DNA of 10,828 nucleotides from Prevotellaceae bacterium (GCA_021204885.1 JAJPYP010000043.1:1-10828), one strand, 5' to 3'; counted from the first letter of the stretch, positions 1-8,129 are shown. Numbers and translations are program-made. Notes: generated from the letters alone by a model not told the origin.

Positions 1-100
1 GAAGCGCTTGAACAGGTACTGCCGAAGCGCTTGAACAGACCCTGCCGAAGCGCTTCGACAGATTTACCGAATGCTTTTCTTAGATTCTCGAAGCGCTTCC
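1..100. repeat. 23-bp tandem array with palindromic GAAGCGCTTC core
   Basis: The core GAAGCGCTT[G/C] begins at 1, 24, 47 and 90, with a decayed copy (GAATGCTTTT) at 69. The first three units are exactly 23 bp apart and share the downstream words ACAG and, in the first two, CTGCC. The inner 8-mer AAGCGCTT is a perfect palindrome. At 46-57 it extends to the 12-bp perfect palindrome CGAAGCGCTTCG. The array runs off the left edge of the window, so its full copy number is unknown. The period is not a multiple of three, which argues against coding. It could be an operator array or a neutral intergenic repeat. Confidence 0.85.
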
Positions 101-164
101 ATAGGGGTTATGCAATACATCGCTTCTTCTTCCACTTCCCTTTCCTGATACCCCTTCAAAACCC

Positions 165-242
165 TTTCTTGCGCCCGTACACCCGCTTTCTCGCACCCGT
201 ACACCCGCTTTCTTGCGCCCGTACACCCGCTTTCTTGCACCT
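165..242. repeat. 22-bp tandem array, three full copies plus a partial
   Basis: Units beginning TTTCTTGC or TTTCTCGC and ending CCGTACACCCGC occupy 165-186, 187-208 and 209-230. A fourth copy fades out after 231-238. The first and third units are identical and the second differs at two positions. The unit is unrelated in sequence to the array at 1-100. It is read as non-coding because the 22-bp period shifts frame at each copy and no credible protein covers it. Confidence 0.85.
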
Positions 243-419
243 ATATGACAACTTTTATTACACCACACTGACAAGTTTTTTCCATCTATTTGATGTATAT
301 TTCCACTGCCCGACAAGCTTTTTTAAGAGGAAACAGCATGGATAATCGCACATTATTCGCTTACTTTGTTAAGTGAAGCCCCGTTTATGAGGAACGGGAC
401 GCACGAACAGCCGAACAGA

Positions 420-3400
420 ATGATAAAGCGTTGGAAACGATATGGCCTTGTTTGGTCGCTCCTATGCATCATGGGGCTGCCCCTTTATGCCCAATCCTAC
501 GAGAAACAGTGGAAACAGGTGGCCGAGGCAGAGGAGAAAGGATTGCCGCAAACGGTCATCAGCTTGACGGACGGCATCTACCGAAAAGCAAGCAAGGAGG
601 GGAACACGGCGCAACTGCTCAAGGCCTACATTTGCCGTGAGAAAGCCCGGCAACGCCTCACGCCCGACAGCCTCTATTCCCAGTTGGCCTACATGGAGCA
701 ATGGGCTTCACGCACCCCCAACCCTGTGGAGAAGGCGTTGCTGCACACCCTTTTGGCAGGGGAGTACCGCGACTATTTGAGAAGCAACCGGCGGACGCTC
801 GCCTCGCGCACGGAAATAAGCGAGGAGGCCGTCTCCACCGACATCCGCACGTGGAGCGCGAGGCTCGTCATCCGCCGGATAGACGCCCACAACAAGGCTT
901 CCCTGCAAGAGGCCGGGCCGCTGCTGCAAGCCCGTGCCAAGGCCTACGCACCCCTTGTGGAGCAAGAAGCGGGCAGCGTTTACTATCGGCACGACCTGTA
1001 TCACCTCGTGGCCCGCCGCGCCATCGGCCTCTACCAAAGCATCGAGGGTTACGCCGACGGCTTTCCCGTAGAGGCATGCATCGACTCGCTCTACAGGGAG
1101 ATGCTCCATACCTATTATACTATACCCGATGCCGAGGAGGCGGAGTTGCTCACGCGCCTGCACTATGCCGACTGGAAACGGCAAAGCGGCTATACGGCGA
1201 CGGCACCTGTCGGCTCCACGACAACGCCGCTGCCAAGCCCTGCCCTCGACAGCACGGCCAAGGAGGAGCTGTATCTGCAAGCACTCGATACGCTTATCGC
1301 CCGCTATGCCCACCTCGACCTCTCAGCGGAAGCCTACCTGCGCAAGGCCGATTGCCTGAACGGCTTGGGGCGCACCGCCGAGGCACTCAGGCTCTGTGCC
1401 GACGGCATGACACGCTATGCCGCCTACCCACACATCCAAGCCTTGGAAAACCTGCGCGAAGAGCTGCTGCGCCCCACCCTTTCGGTGCGCATGGACGACA
1501 CCGCCTACCCCGGCGACTCCTTGGCACTGCGCGTGCAATACCGCTTGCTGCAAGGCTTTACCATCGCGCTCTATGCCACCGACCTTGCCGAAACGCCCGC
1601 GCATGAAAGCACACTCCCGCCGGACTTCCTGCGCCAACATGCCCGCAAGCTCTCCACGTCGCACTACGCCTTGGCACCCTTGCCACGGGCCGACGCGGCC
1701 GAAGAGGACTGGCCTTACCAACGCGCCGATACCACATTCTGTATGCATCTGCCAGACACACCGGGTACTTACCTGCTGCGCGTAACGCCCGATGAAGGCG
1801 GTGCCGAGAGTGTGGACCATCTGTTGGCCGTGAGCCGCTTGAAGGTATTGACGCTCTCCTTGGCAGACAACCAAATGGAAGTGGTTGTCGTCGATGCCGC
1901 GAACGGTCAACCCGTAGCAGGCGCTACCGTCGGCTTCCACTCCGCCATAGATAAAGCGCGGCGAAAGACATTGGCCCAAGTGACCACCGATGCCGAGGGC
2001 AAAGCCCTGCTCACTTGGGTGAAAGACATCCGCTGCTACACGGTGTGTAAAGAGGGCGACACGGCCTCGCGCCCGCAATACATCACGCTGCAAAACGTCG
2101 GCTCGCGGGGAGGCGACACGCCGCAACGACGGCTTACGCTCTTGACCGACCGCGCCCTCTATCGGCCGGGACAGACCATCCACGTGAAAGGGGTGGCCTA
2201 TGTGCAGGGAAGCGACACGGTGCACGTGGTCGAAGGGGAACGTTACGAGTTGCAGCTGCTTGACGTGAACCGCAAGGAGGTGAGTAAACAAAGCGTAGAG
2301 ACCAATGCGTTCGGCTCTTTCAGCGCCGAGTTCGTGCTGCCGTCGGCCTGCTTGAACGGGAACTTCCTGCTGCGGGCAGGTAGTTCGGGAAGCGTCACCG
2401 TGCGGGTGGAGGAGTACAAGCGACCCACGTTTGAAATCGGCTTCGACCCCGTGCAGGCGGCCTATCGCTTGGGCGACAAGGTAGAACTGACCGGCACGGT
2501 ATCGGCCTACAACGGCGTGGCGTTGCAAGAGATACCACTTGCTTACAGCGTCACGCGGCTGCCCGGCTTCCCATGGAGAAGCGGCATGACACCGCTTGTG
2601 GCTGACACGGTGCGGATAGATGCCGAGGGGCGTTTCGCTATACCTATTCTATTAACGCCACCTGCGGGAAGCTATCTAACGGGTAGTGGCAGCGTCGGCT
2701 TCGCGGTGAACGCCTCGGTTACCGACGAGACGGGCGAGACCGTGACGGCGCTCTACACGCTCGCGGCCTCCACGAATGCCTACCACATCACACACGACTT
2801 GCCCGCCATCTGCTGCAAGGAGCAGCCCACACAAGCCACGTTCCAAGTGATGAACGGTGATGGCCAGCCGCTCGACGTGGAGGGCATCTGCCGCCTTATC
2901 CCCATGGATGGAGGCGCACCCGTATATGAAGGGCGCTTCCTGTCGGGCAAGCTACAGGCGTTCCCCGAGTGGAGCGGGTTGCCCTCGGGCAAGTACCGTG
3001 TGCGACTCTCTGTCATGGAGGCCGATGGACAAGAACGCGGCGGCGTTACCGACAAGCCCGATGAAATCTATCTCTTCTCTACCGCCGACACGCGCCCTGC
3101 CGCGCCCCTGACACGCTTCGTCTACGAGCGGGAGCTGACTTTTGACAAAGACCAACCCGCCGAGCTCTATTACGGCACCTCTTGCCCCGACGTGTACCTG
3201 CTTGTGGATGTGTTCGACAAGGAACGGCGCTTGGAGAGCCACACGATGCAGCTTGGCGATACCATCGTGCACTTGGTCTATCCCTACAAGGAGGCGTACG
3301 GGCAAGGGGTCTCCGTGCTCTTTACCTTCGTGAAGGCGGGCGAGGTGAACAGCTACCGTGTGGAGTTGCGCAAGCGGCAGCCCGACCGCACGCTGCACTT

Positions 3401-6227
3401 GAAGTGGGCGGTATTCCGCGACCGTCTGCATCCGGGCGACAGGGAGGAGTGGAAGCTATCGATAGAGACGCCGCAAGGCACGCCCGCCGATGCCGAGCTG
3501 CTTGCCTTGCTCTACGATGCCTCGTTAGACGGGCTTTACGAGCGTAATCAGTCGCTTGCCGCACGGCCGCTCTTCTACCTGCCCTACCGCACCCGTAGCT
3601 GGGCACGCATGGGCAGCTTGGTGTTCCGCCCCGCCTTCGCCATGAAGAGAGCGAAGGTGTCTGAGTGGCTCTTCGACCACCTTTATGAAGCGCCCATGCC
3701 CGTTACCGACCTTTATGGCAGCGTGCGTTTGGCCGCCGCCGGCGCTTCCTATACCAAGGCGATGGCCATAGAGAGCGTAAACGATGCGGTGGAAGAGGAG
3801 GCATCCGCCACCCTGAGCGACGCGGCGTTGAACGATAGGGGAAGTGCGGAAGCACCGGCAGCATCGTCTACCGTGGAGAGGCTGCGTACCGACTTCTCGG
3901 AGACCGCCTTCTTCTATCCGCATCTGCGCACGGACGATGAGGGGAACGTCGCCATCGCCTTTACCCTGCCCCAAAGCCTTACGCGCTGGAACTTCCGCAG
4001 TTATGCCCACACCCGCGACATGATGACGGGCAGCCTCGACACTACCGTGGTGGCGGCCAAGGAGTTCATGCTCACGCCCGACATGCCGCGCTTCGTGCGC
4101 ATGGGCGACAAGACAACCATCGCCGCCCGTATTGACAACCTGACGGAAGATGCCGTGACAGGCAAGGCCACGCTCACGCTCTTCGACCCCCTGACCGACA
4201 AGACCATCACCACTCTTAAGGCCGACTTTACGGTAGCGGCGGGCCGGCGCACCACCGTGAGCTTCGGCTTCTCTGTGGATGAACGATACGCCGTGCTTGG
4301 CGTGCGCATGATAGCCGACGGGGGCAGCTTCAGCGACGGGGAACAACGGCTGCTTGCCGTGCTCGACAACCGCGCGTTCATCACCGAGACGTTGCTACTG
4401 CCCATACGTGGCGAAGGGACGCGCACCTTCTCTTTAGACAGCCTATTCAACCGGCATAGCCCCACGGCCACCGACCGTCGGCTTACGTTGGAGTTCACGG
4501 CCAACCCCGCTTGGTATGCCCTCTTGGCACTGCCCTCGTTGAGCCGGCCCGCCAGCGACAACGCCCTCTCCTTGGCCGCCGCTTACTATGCCGACTGTGT
4601 GGCGGGATACATAATAGGAAGCCATCCGCGCGTCAAGACGATGGTCGACGCTTGGCAAGCGGGCGGGCAAGCGGAAGCCGCACGCACCTCTCCGTTAGCC
4701 AAGAACCAAGAGCTCAAAGAGCTGTTGCTTGCCGAGTCGCCTTGGGCGGCGGTGGCCGATAACGAAACGGAACGCATGGCCGGCATCGCCCGTCTTTTCG
4801 ATACCAATGACCTTGGCAACCGCCTTCTCTCTACCTTGACCCGTCTGCAAGCCTTGCAAGGCGACGACGGCAGCTGGAGTTGGTACAAAGGCATGGCGGG
4901 CAACCGCACCATCACCACCACCATTACCGAATGGTTGCTGCGTCTGCCTCTGCTCACCGGCACGCCGCTGCAAGCCGACGCGCTCACGATGGAGCGCAAA
5001 GCCATGAACTACCTGCACCGCCAAGCGTTGAACGACTACTTGGAGATGAAAAAGCAAGCGGACAAGAAGGGGAACGGCAACATCACGGAGGCCGCCACCG
5101 AATATCTCTATCTTGTTGCCTTAAGCGGCGAAGCGGTGCCCAAAGCCAATGAAGAGGCCTGCCGCTACTGGCTCTCCCTGCTTCCCAAGCTATTGGCAAG
5201 CGACTCGGTCACGGGCAAGGCACACGCCGCCTACATCCTTTACCGTGCCGGGCGTGTATCGGAAGCCGACGCTTTCATCGCCTCGCTATTGGAGCATTTG
5301 GTACAAGAAGAGGAGATGGGCGCCCACTTCGCCTTCCAAGACCTGCCCTACATCAGCAGCGACCGCATACTCGCGGCACACGTGGCCGCCATGGAGGCAT
5401 TGCACACGGTAGGCGGCCATGAAACGGTGATTGAAGAGATGAAAGGGTGGCTCTTGAAGCAGAAGCAAGCCACCGCATGGAACGCTGTCGTAACCACCGC
5501 CGATGCTGTCTACGCCCTGCTTTGCCAAGGCGATGACCCGTTGGAGAACCAAGGCGCGGTAAGCGTCTCGTTAGACAACCACGTGGTGGCCACCCTGCCC
5601 GACGACAGTTCTTTGCCGGGTATCGGCTATATCAAGCGGGAATTCACTCAAGATACGCCCGAAACGGATGCCCGCACCGTTACTGTCCGTAAGCAAGACG
5701 GCGGCATCGCGTGGGGAGCGCTCTATGCGCAATACCTCACTCCCATGGCGGATGTGCGGGGGCAAGGCAGTGCGTTGAGCGTTAAACAGCAGCAAGGCGA
5801 AGCGCTGAGCGTCGAGCGGCAGCTTTATGTAGAGCGCGTCTCCACAGATGGCAACCGTACCCTGCAACCCCTCACCGCCTCCACCCCGCTTGCCTTGGGC
5901 GACAAGGTCATCTCCCGCTTGGTAATCCGTGTAGACCGCGCCATGGACTTCCTGCAACTCAAAGCCCGCCACGCCGCCTGCCTTGAACCCGTCAACACCC
6001 TTTCAGGGTATCGCAGCGGCAGCGGCCTCTCCTACTATCAGGAAACCGAAGACGCTGCTGTCAACTGCTTCTTCGACCACCTTGGCAAAGGTACCTACGT
6101 CATAGAGCTGCCCTATCGCATCGCCCGCCGGGGCGTGTACGAAGCCGGCATCGCCACCCTGCAATGCGCCTACGCCCCCGAGTTCTCCACCCATTCGGGC
6201 AGTGAGACGATAACGGTTGTTGAATAG
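420..6227 (+). CDS. Alpha-2-macroglobulin family protein lacking the thioester
   Basis: This is an exported 1,935-residue protein of the large Bacteroidota alpha-2-macroglobulin type. Such proteins are thought to trap or inhibit proteases in the periplasm or at the surface. I chose the ATG at 420 because it opens directly on a signal peptide (MIKRWKRYG, hydrophobic core, cut near LYA|QS). An ATG at 387 and a TTG at 366 are in frame but add a polar extension. In order: a helical TPR-like region (about 25-350), an MG1-like strand region (PTLSVRMDDTAYPGDSL, from 352), an MG2 signature DRALYRPGQ (577-585), further MG domains, a low-complexity Ala/Ser/Glu linker (about 1114-1157) where the bait region lies in homologues, the A2M core FYPHLRTDDEGN (about 1165), and a TED-like helical domain with GSWSWYKG (about 1485). 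The TED segment where C-x-E-Q would sit reads PSLSRPASDNALSLAAAYYA (from 1372), so no covalent trapping is expected. A receptor-binding-like domain ends the protein. Confidence 0.93.
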   Translation: MIKRWKRYGLVWSLLCIMGLPLYAQSYEKQWKQVAEAEEKGLPQTVISLTDGIYRKASKEGNTAQLLKAYICREKARQRLTPDSLYSQLAYMEQWASRTPNPVEKALLHTLLAGEYRDYLRSNRRTLASRTEISEEAVSTDIRTWSARLVIRRIDAHNKASLQEAGPLLQARAKAYAPLVEQEAGSVYYRHDLYHLVARRAIGLYQSIEGYADGFPVEACIDSLYREMLHTYYTIPDAEEAELLTRLHYADWKRQSGYTATAPVGSTTTPLPSPALDSTAKEELYLQALDTLIARYAHLDLSAEAYLRKADCLNGLGRTAEALRLCADGMTRYAAYPHIQALENLREELLRPTLSVRMDDTAYPGDSLALRVQYRLLQGFTIALYATDLAETPAHESTLPPDFLRQHARKLSTSHYALAPLPRADAAEEDWPYQRADTTFCMHLPDTPGTYLLRVTPDEGGAESVDHLLAVSRLKVLTLSLADNQMEVVVVDAANGQPVAGATVGFHSAIDKARRKTLAQVTTDAEGKALLTWVKDIRCYTVCKEGDTASRPQYITLQNVGSRGGDTPQRRLTLLTDRALYRPGQTIHVKGVAYVQGSDTVHVVEGERYELQLLDVNRKEVSKQSVETNAFGSFSAEFVLPSACLNGNFLLRAGSSGSVTVRVEEYKRPTFEIGFDPVQAAYRLGDKVELTGTVSAYNGVALQEIPLAYSVTRLPGFPWRSGMTPLVADTVRIDAEGRFAIPILLTPPAGSYLTGSGSVGFAVNASVTDETGETVTALYTLAASTNAYHITHDLPAICCKEQPTQATFQVMNGDGQPLDVEGICRLIPMDGGAPVYEGRFLSGKLQAFPEWSGLPSGKYRVRLSVMEADGQERGGVTDKPDEIYLFSTADTRPAAPLTRFVYERELTFDKDQPAELYYGTSCPDVYLLVDVFDKERRLESHTMQLGDTIVHLVYPYKEAYGQGVSVLFTFVKAGEVNSYRVELRKRQPDRTLHLKWAVFRDRLHPGDREEWKLSIETPQGTPADAELLALLYDASLDGLYERNQSLAARPLFYLPYRTRSWARMGSLVFRPAFAMKRAKVSEWLFDHLYEAPMPVTDLYGSVRLAAAGASYTKAMAIESVNDAVEEEASATLSDAALNDRGSAEAPAASSTVERLRTDFSETAFFYPHLRTDDEGNVAIAFTLPQSLTRWNFRSYAHTRDMMTGSLDTTVVAAKEFMLTPDMPRFVRMGDKTTIAARIDNLTEDAVTGKATLTLFDPLTDKTITTLKADFTVAAGRRTTVSFGFSVDERYAVLGVRMIADGGSFSDGEQRLLAVLDNRAFITETLLLPIRGEGTRTFSLDSLFNRHSPTATDRRLTLEFTANPAWYALLALPSLSRPASDNALSLAAAYYADCVAGYIIGSHPRVKTMVDAWQAGGQAEAARTSPLAKNQELKELLLAESPWAAVADNETERMAGIARLFDTNDLGNRLLSTLTRLQALQGDDGSWSWYKGMAGNRTITTTITEWLLRLPLLTGTPLQADALTMERKAMNYLHRQALNDYLEMKKQADKKGNGNITEAATEYLYLVALSGEAVPKANEEACRYWLSLLPKLLASDSVTGKAHAAYILYRAGRVSEADAFIASLLEHLVQEEEMGAHFAFQDLPYISSDRILAAHVAAMEALHTVGGHETVIEEMKGWLLKQKQATAWNAVVTTADAVYALLCQGDDPLENQGAVSVSLDNHVVATLPDDSSLPGIGYIKREFTQDTPETDARTVTVRKQDGGIAWGALYAQYLTPMADVRGQGSALSVKQQQGEALSVERQLYVERVSTDGNRTLQPLTASTPLALGDKVISRLVIRVDRAMDFLQLKARHAACLEPVNTLSGYRSGSGLSYYQETEDAAVNCFFDHLGKGTYVIELPYRIARRGVYEAGIATLQCAYAPEFSTHSGSETITVVE

Positions 6228-6239
6228 GGATAAAAACCT

Positions 6240-6316
6240 AACATTTGGTGGATATCGGCTTTTCAGCCAAAAACATTTGGTGGATATCGGCAATTTCGCC
6301 AAAAACATTTGGTGGA
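6240..6316. repeat. 32-bp tandem array upstream of the ATPase gene
   Basis: AACATTTGGTGGATATCGGC occurs at 6240 and 6272. A third, truncated copy, AACATTTGGTGGA, lies at 6304, giving an exact 32-bp period. The second halves of the first two units differ (TTTTCAGCC versus AATTTCGCC), yet both keep a GGC...GCC pair and end in CCAAAAA, so each transcribed unit could form a small hairpin. The first copy starts 13 bp after the macroglobulin stop. Each copy contains AACATTTG, one mismatch from the Bacteroidota -7 box TAnnTTTG, but the spacing to the TTTG of the previous copy is too long for a standard promoter. Function unknown. Confidence 0.85.
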
Positions 6317-6338
6317 AGTTGTTTTAAAGCGTAAATTC

Positions 6339-6356
6339 GCCCTCAAAACCGAGGGC
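6339..6356 (+). promoter_or_regulatory. Perfect hairpin abutting the ATPase start codon
   Basis: GCCCTC (6339-6344) pairs perfectly with GAGGGC (6351-6356) around the loop AAAACC. The stem ends one base before the ATG at 6358, inside the ribosome footprint. No T-run follows, so it is not a conventional terminator. A translational control element, or a conserved boundary of an ATPase cassette, are possible readings. The pairing is seen directly; the role is inferred. Confidence 0.5.
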
Positions 6357-6357
6357 A

Positions 6358-7704
6358 ATGGAAGAGAACGCCATCTACTTCAAACGCAAGATATACGATG
6401 CCATGCGCCGTTGGAAAGCCACGCGCGACGGCACCACCGCCCTGCTCATTCAAGGAGCGCGTCGTGTGGGTAAATCCACCATAGCCGAGCAGTTCGCACG
6501 CCATGAGTACAAATCCTACATCTTGATAGACTTTTCAAGAGTCTCCAAAGAGGTGAACGACTTGTTCAATGACCTGTCCGACTTGAACTACCTCTTTCTC
6601 AGGCTCCAGTTCCTCTATCAGGTCAACCTGCACGAAAGAGAATCGGTCATCATCTTCGACGAAGTGCAGTTGCAGCCTTTGGCACGGCAGGCTATCAAGC
6701 ATTTGGTGAAAGACCATCGATACGACTACATCGAGACGGGTTCGTTAATCTCCGTCAGATCGAAGAGCCGCGACATCATCATTCCCAGCGAAGAGACGAA
6801 AGTGGAGATGTACCCCATGGACTACGAAGAGTTCCGCGAGGCCATAGGAGACACCACGACCATTCCGTTGTTGCGCACCGCCTTTGAGAGCAAGACGGCA
6901 CTTGGCGATGCCGTGCACCGCAAGCTGATGCGCGACTTCCGCCTCTACATGCTTGTAGGTGGAATGCCACAGGCCGTAGCCGCCTATATCCGGACAAACA
7001 ACTTCTCTGAAGTGGATATGGTAAAGCGCGACATCATCTCTTTATACAAAGAAGACTTCGGTAAAATAGACCTTACCGGCAGGGCAAGGGCCATGTACGA
7101 GGCCATTCCCGGCCAACTGAGCAGAAACCTCCTGCGCTATCAGGTAAGCAAAGCCATCCCCGAGGAGAAAGTGGAACGCATTACAGGCATCCTCAAAGAG
7201 ATGGAAGACTCCATGACCGTCAATGTAGTGTACCATTCCAACGACCCCGACGCGGGCTTGGCCTTGACGAGAAACGAGGAGTACTTCAAGATGTATGCCT
7301 CCGATACCGGTCTGTTCGTCACGTTGGCCTTTATGGACAGCGACGTTACCGAGAACGTGATATACAACAAGCTGCTCAACGACAAACTCAGCACCAACTT
7401 GGGTTATGTCTACGAGAATGTCATCGCCCAGATGCTGAAGGCGACGGGAAAACGATTGTTCTACCACACCATCCCCTACGCCGAAGGCAAGAAATACTAC
7501 GAGATAGACTTTGTCATTCCCGACAAGCACAAGATCTCACCCATCGAAGTGAAATCCTCGGGCTACAAATCCCACAAGTCGCTCGATGCGTTCTGCAACC
7601 GCTACTCCGGCCGCATCCTGAACAAGTACTTGATCTACACGAAAGACTACAAACGTGAAAACGGCATCGACTACCTTCCCGTGTACATGACGATGTTTCT
7701 ATAA
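6358..7704 (+). CDS. AAA family ATPase with DUF4143 (PD-(D/E)XK-like C terminus)
   Basis: This is a 448-residue cytoplasmic ATPase of the AAA_14/DUF4143 family, which is common and often multicopy in Bacteroidota. Its cellular role is unsettled. Visible landmarks are Walker A GARRVGKST (33-41), Walker B VIIFDE ending at D101-E102, and a sensor-like ETGSL from E126. A winged-helix-like middle (about 240-310) is followed by a C-terminal EID...IEVKSS (E382, D384, E397, K399) that fits a PD-(D/E)XK nuclease-fold core. All motifs are intact and the length is normal for the family. The start at 6358 is supported by the typical opening YFKRKIYDAMRRWK. There is no Shine-Dalgarno; instead a hairpin precedes the ATG. 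Base composition looks lower in GC than the macroglobulin gene (hand counts 28/60 at 6541-6600 and 31/60 at 7141-7200, against 37/60 at 3901-3960 and 39/60 at 4741-4800), which fits, but does not prove, separate acquisition. It appears monocistronic. Confidence 0.92.
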   Translation: MEENAIYFKRKIYDAMRRWKATRDGTTALLIQGARRVGKSTIAEQFARHEYKSYILIDFSRVSKEVNDLFNDLSDLNYLFLRLQFLYQVNLHERESVIIFDEVQLQPLARQAIKHLVKDHRYDYIETGSLISVRSKSRDIIIPSEETKVEMYPMDYEEFREAIGDTTTIPLLRTAFESKTALGDAVHRKLMRDFRLYMLVGGMPQAVAAYIRTNNFSEVDMVKRDIISLYKEDFGKIDLTGRARAMYEAIPGQLSRNLLRYQVSKAIPEEKVERITGILKEMEDSMTVNVVYHSNDPDAGLALTRNEEYFKMYASDTGLFVTLAFMDSDVTENVIYNKLLNDKLSTNLGYVYENVIAQMLKATGKRLFYHTIPYAEGKKYYEIDFVIPDKHKISPIEVKSSGYKSHKSLDAFCNRYSGRILNKYLIYTKDYKRENGIDYLPVYMTMFL

Positions 7705-7715
7705 TTATAAAGCCA

Positions 7716-8129
7716 TTACTCCCCCATAATCGTCGCCACCACTTTCCTGCTTCCTCCATAATCGCGGAACTCGCACAGGTAGATGCCTTGCCACGTGCCT
7801 AAGTTGAGGCGGCCGGCGGTAATGGGGATGGTGACACTGGGACCGATGAGGGTGCTCTTGGCGTGGGCGGGCATGTCGTCGTCGCCTTCCAAGGTGTGTT
7901 GGTAATAGGGTTCGCGCTCCTTGACCAAGCGGTTGAAGATGCTCTCCATGTCTATGCGCACATCGGGGTCGGCGTTCTCGTTGATGGATAGTGCCGCCGA
8001 GGTGTGCCTGATGAAGAGGTGCAGCAGCCCGGTACGGGGCAAGGCGGGCAGATGGTGCAGCACCTCGCTTGTAATGAGGTGAAAGCCGCGGCAGCGCGGT
8101 TGCAGTTCAAAAGAGAGTTGGGTCCACAT
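7716..8129 (-). CDS. YjbQ/UPF0047 family protein
   Basis: This is a 137-residue cytoplasmic protein of the UPF0047/YjbQ family. E. coli YjbQ (about 138 residues) has been reported to have weak, promiscuous thiamine-phosphate synthase activity; the physiological reaction is unclear. Family signatures are present: RHTSAALSINENADPD (41-56, with H42, E51 and D54), a second conserved block GDDDMPAHAKSTLIGPS (82-98, with H89), and LGTWQGIYLCEFRD (110-123). The ATG at 8129 gives the family's standard length and opens with MWTQLSFELQ. A longer frame back to 8291 would translate part of the upstream repeat array and is rejected. The gene converges on the ATPase with 11 bp between stop codons and diverges from the DUF1573 operon. 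A weak -7-like TACATTTA lies at 8159-8152 on this strand, without a clear -33 partner. Confidence 0.93.
   Translation of the reverse strand: MWTQLSFELQPRCRGFHLITSEVLHHLPALPRTGLLHLFIRHTSAALSINENADPDVRIDMESIFNRLVKEREPYYQHTLEGDDDMPAHAKSTLIGPSVTIPITAGRLNLGTWQGIYLCEFRDYGGSRKVVATIMGE

Larger units (their letters stand above)
1..419. other. Non-coding region upstream of the macroglobulin gene
   Basis: No convincing gene is seen in this stretch. It holds a 23-bp array with a palindromic core at the left edge, a 22-bp array around 165-242, and then an AT-rich segment (about 243-335) that would suit a promoter. The best Bacteroidota -7-like match is TCTATTTG at 285-292, one mismatch from TAnnTTTG, with no clear -33 TTTG at the right distance, so I do not call it a promoter. 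A 12-codon reading frame (338-376) follows AAGAGGAA but is unproven. No hairpin followed by a T-run is apparent. Confidence 0.7.

Noticed and set aside
80..316. 78-residue minus-strand frame across the upstream spacer
   Set aside because: It mostly translates the 22-bp array in shifting frames, is rich in Arg/Gly/Lys and resembles no family.
366..419. TTG or ATG start upstream of 420 for the macroglobulin
   Set aside because: These add a polar N-terminal extension before a well-formed signal peptide that begins at 420.
1323..2528. 401-residue minus-strand open frame opposite the macroglobulin gene
   Set aside because: It is a GC-rich shadow frame with no domain signature, lying wholly inside a gene with clear motifs.
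2814..2825. C-K-E-Q in the macroglobulin, matching the C-x-E-Q thioester pattern
   Set aside because: It begins at residue 799 within an MG-type beta-strand region, far upstream of the TED domain, and lacks the Pro-Tyr-Gly context. It is most likely a chance match.
6240..6316. CRISPR array
   Set aside because: The copies are directly tandem, with no unique spacers of constant length, and no cas genes are near. The same holds for the other three arrays.
6339..6356. Rho-independent terminator for the macroglobulin gene
   Set aside because: No T-run follows the stem; the ATPase start codon follows immediately.
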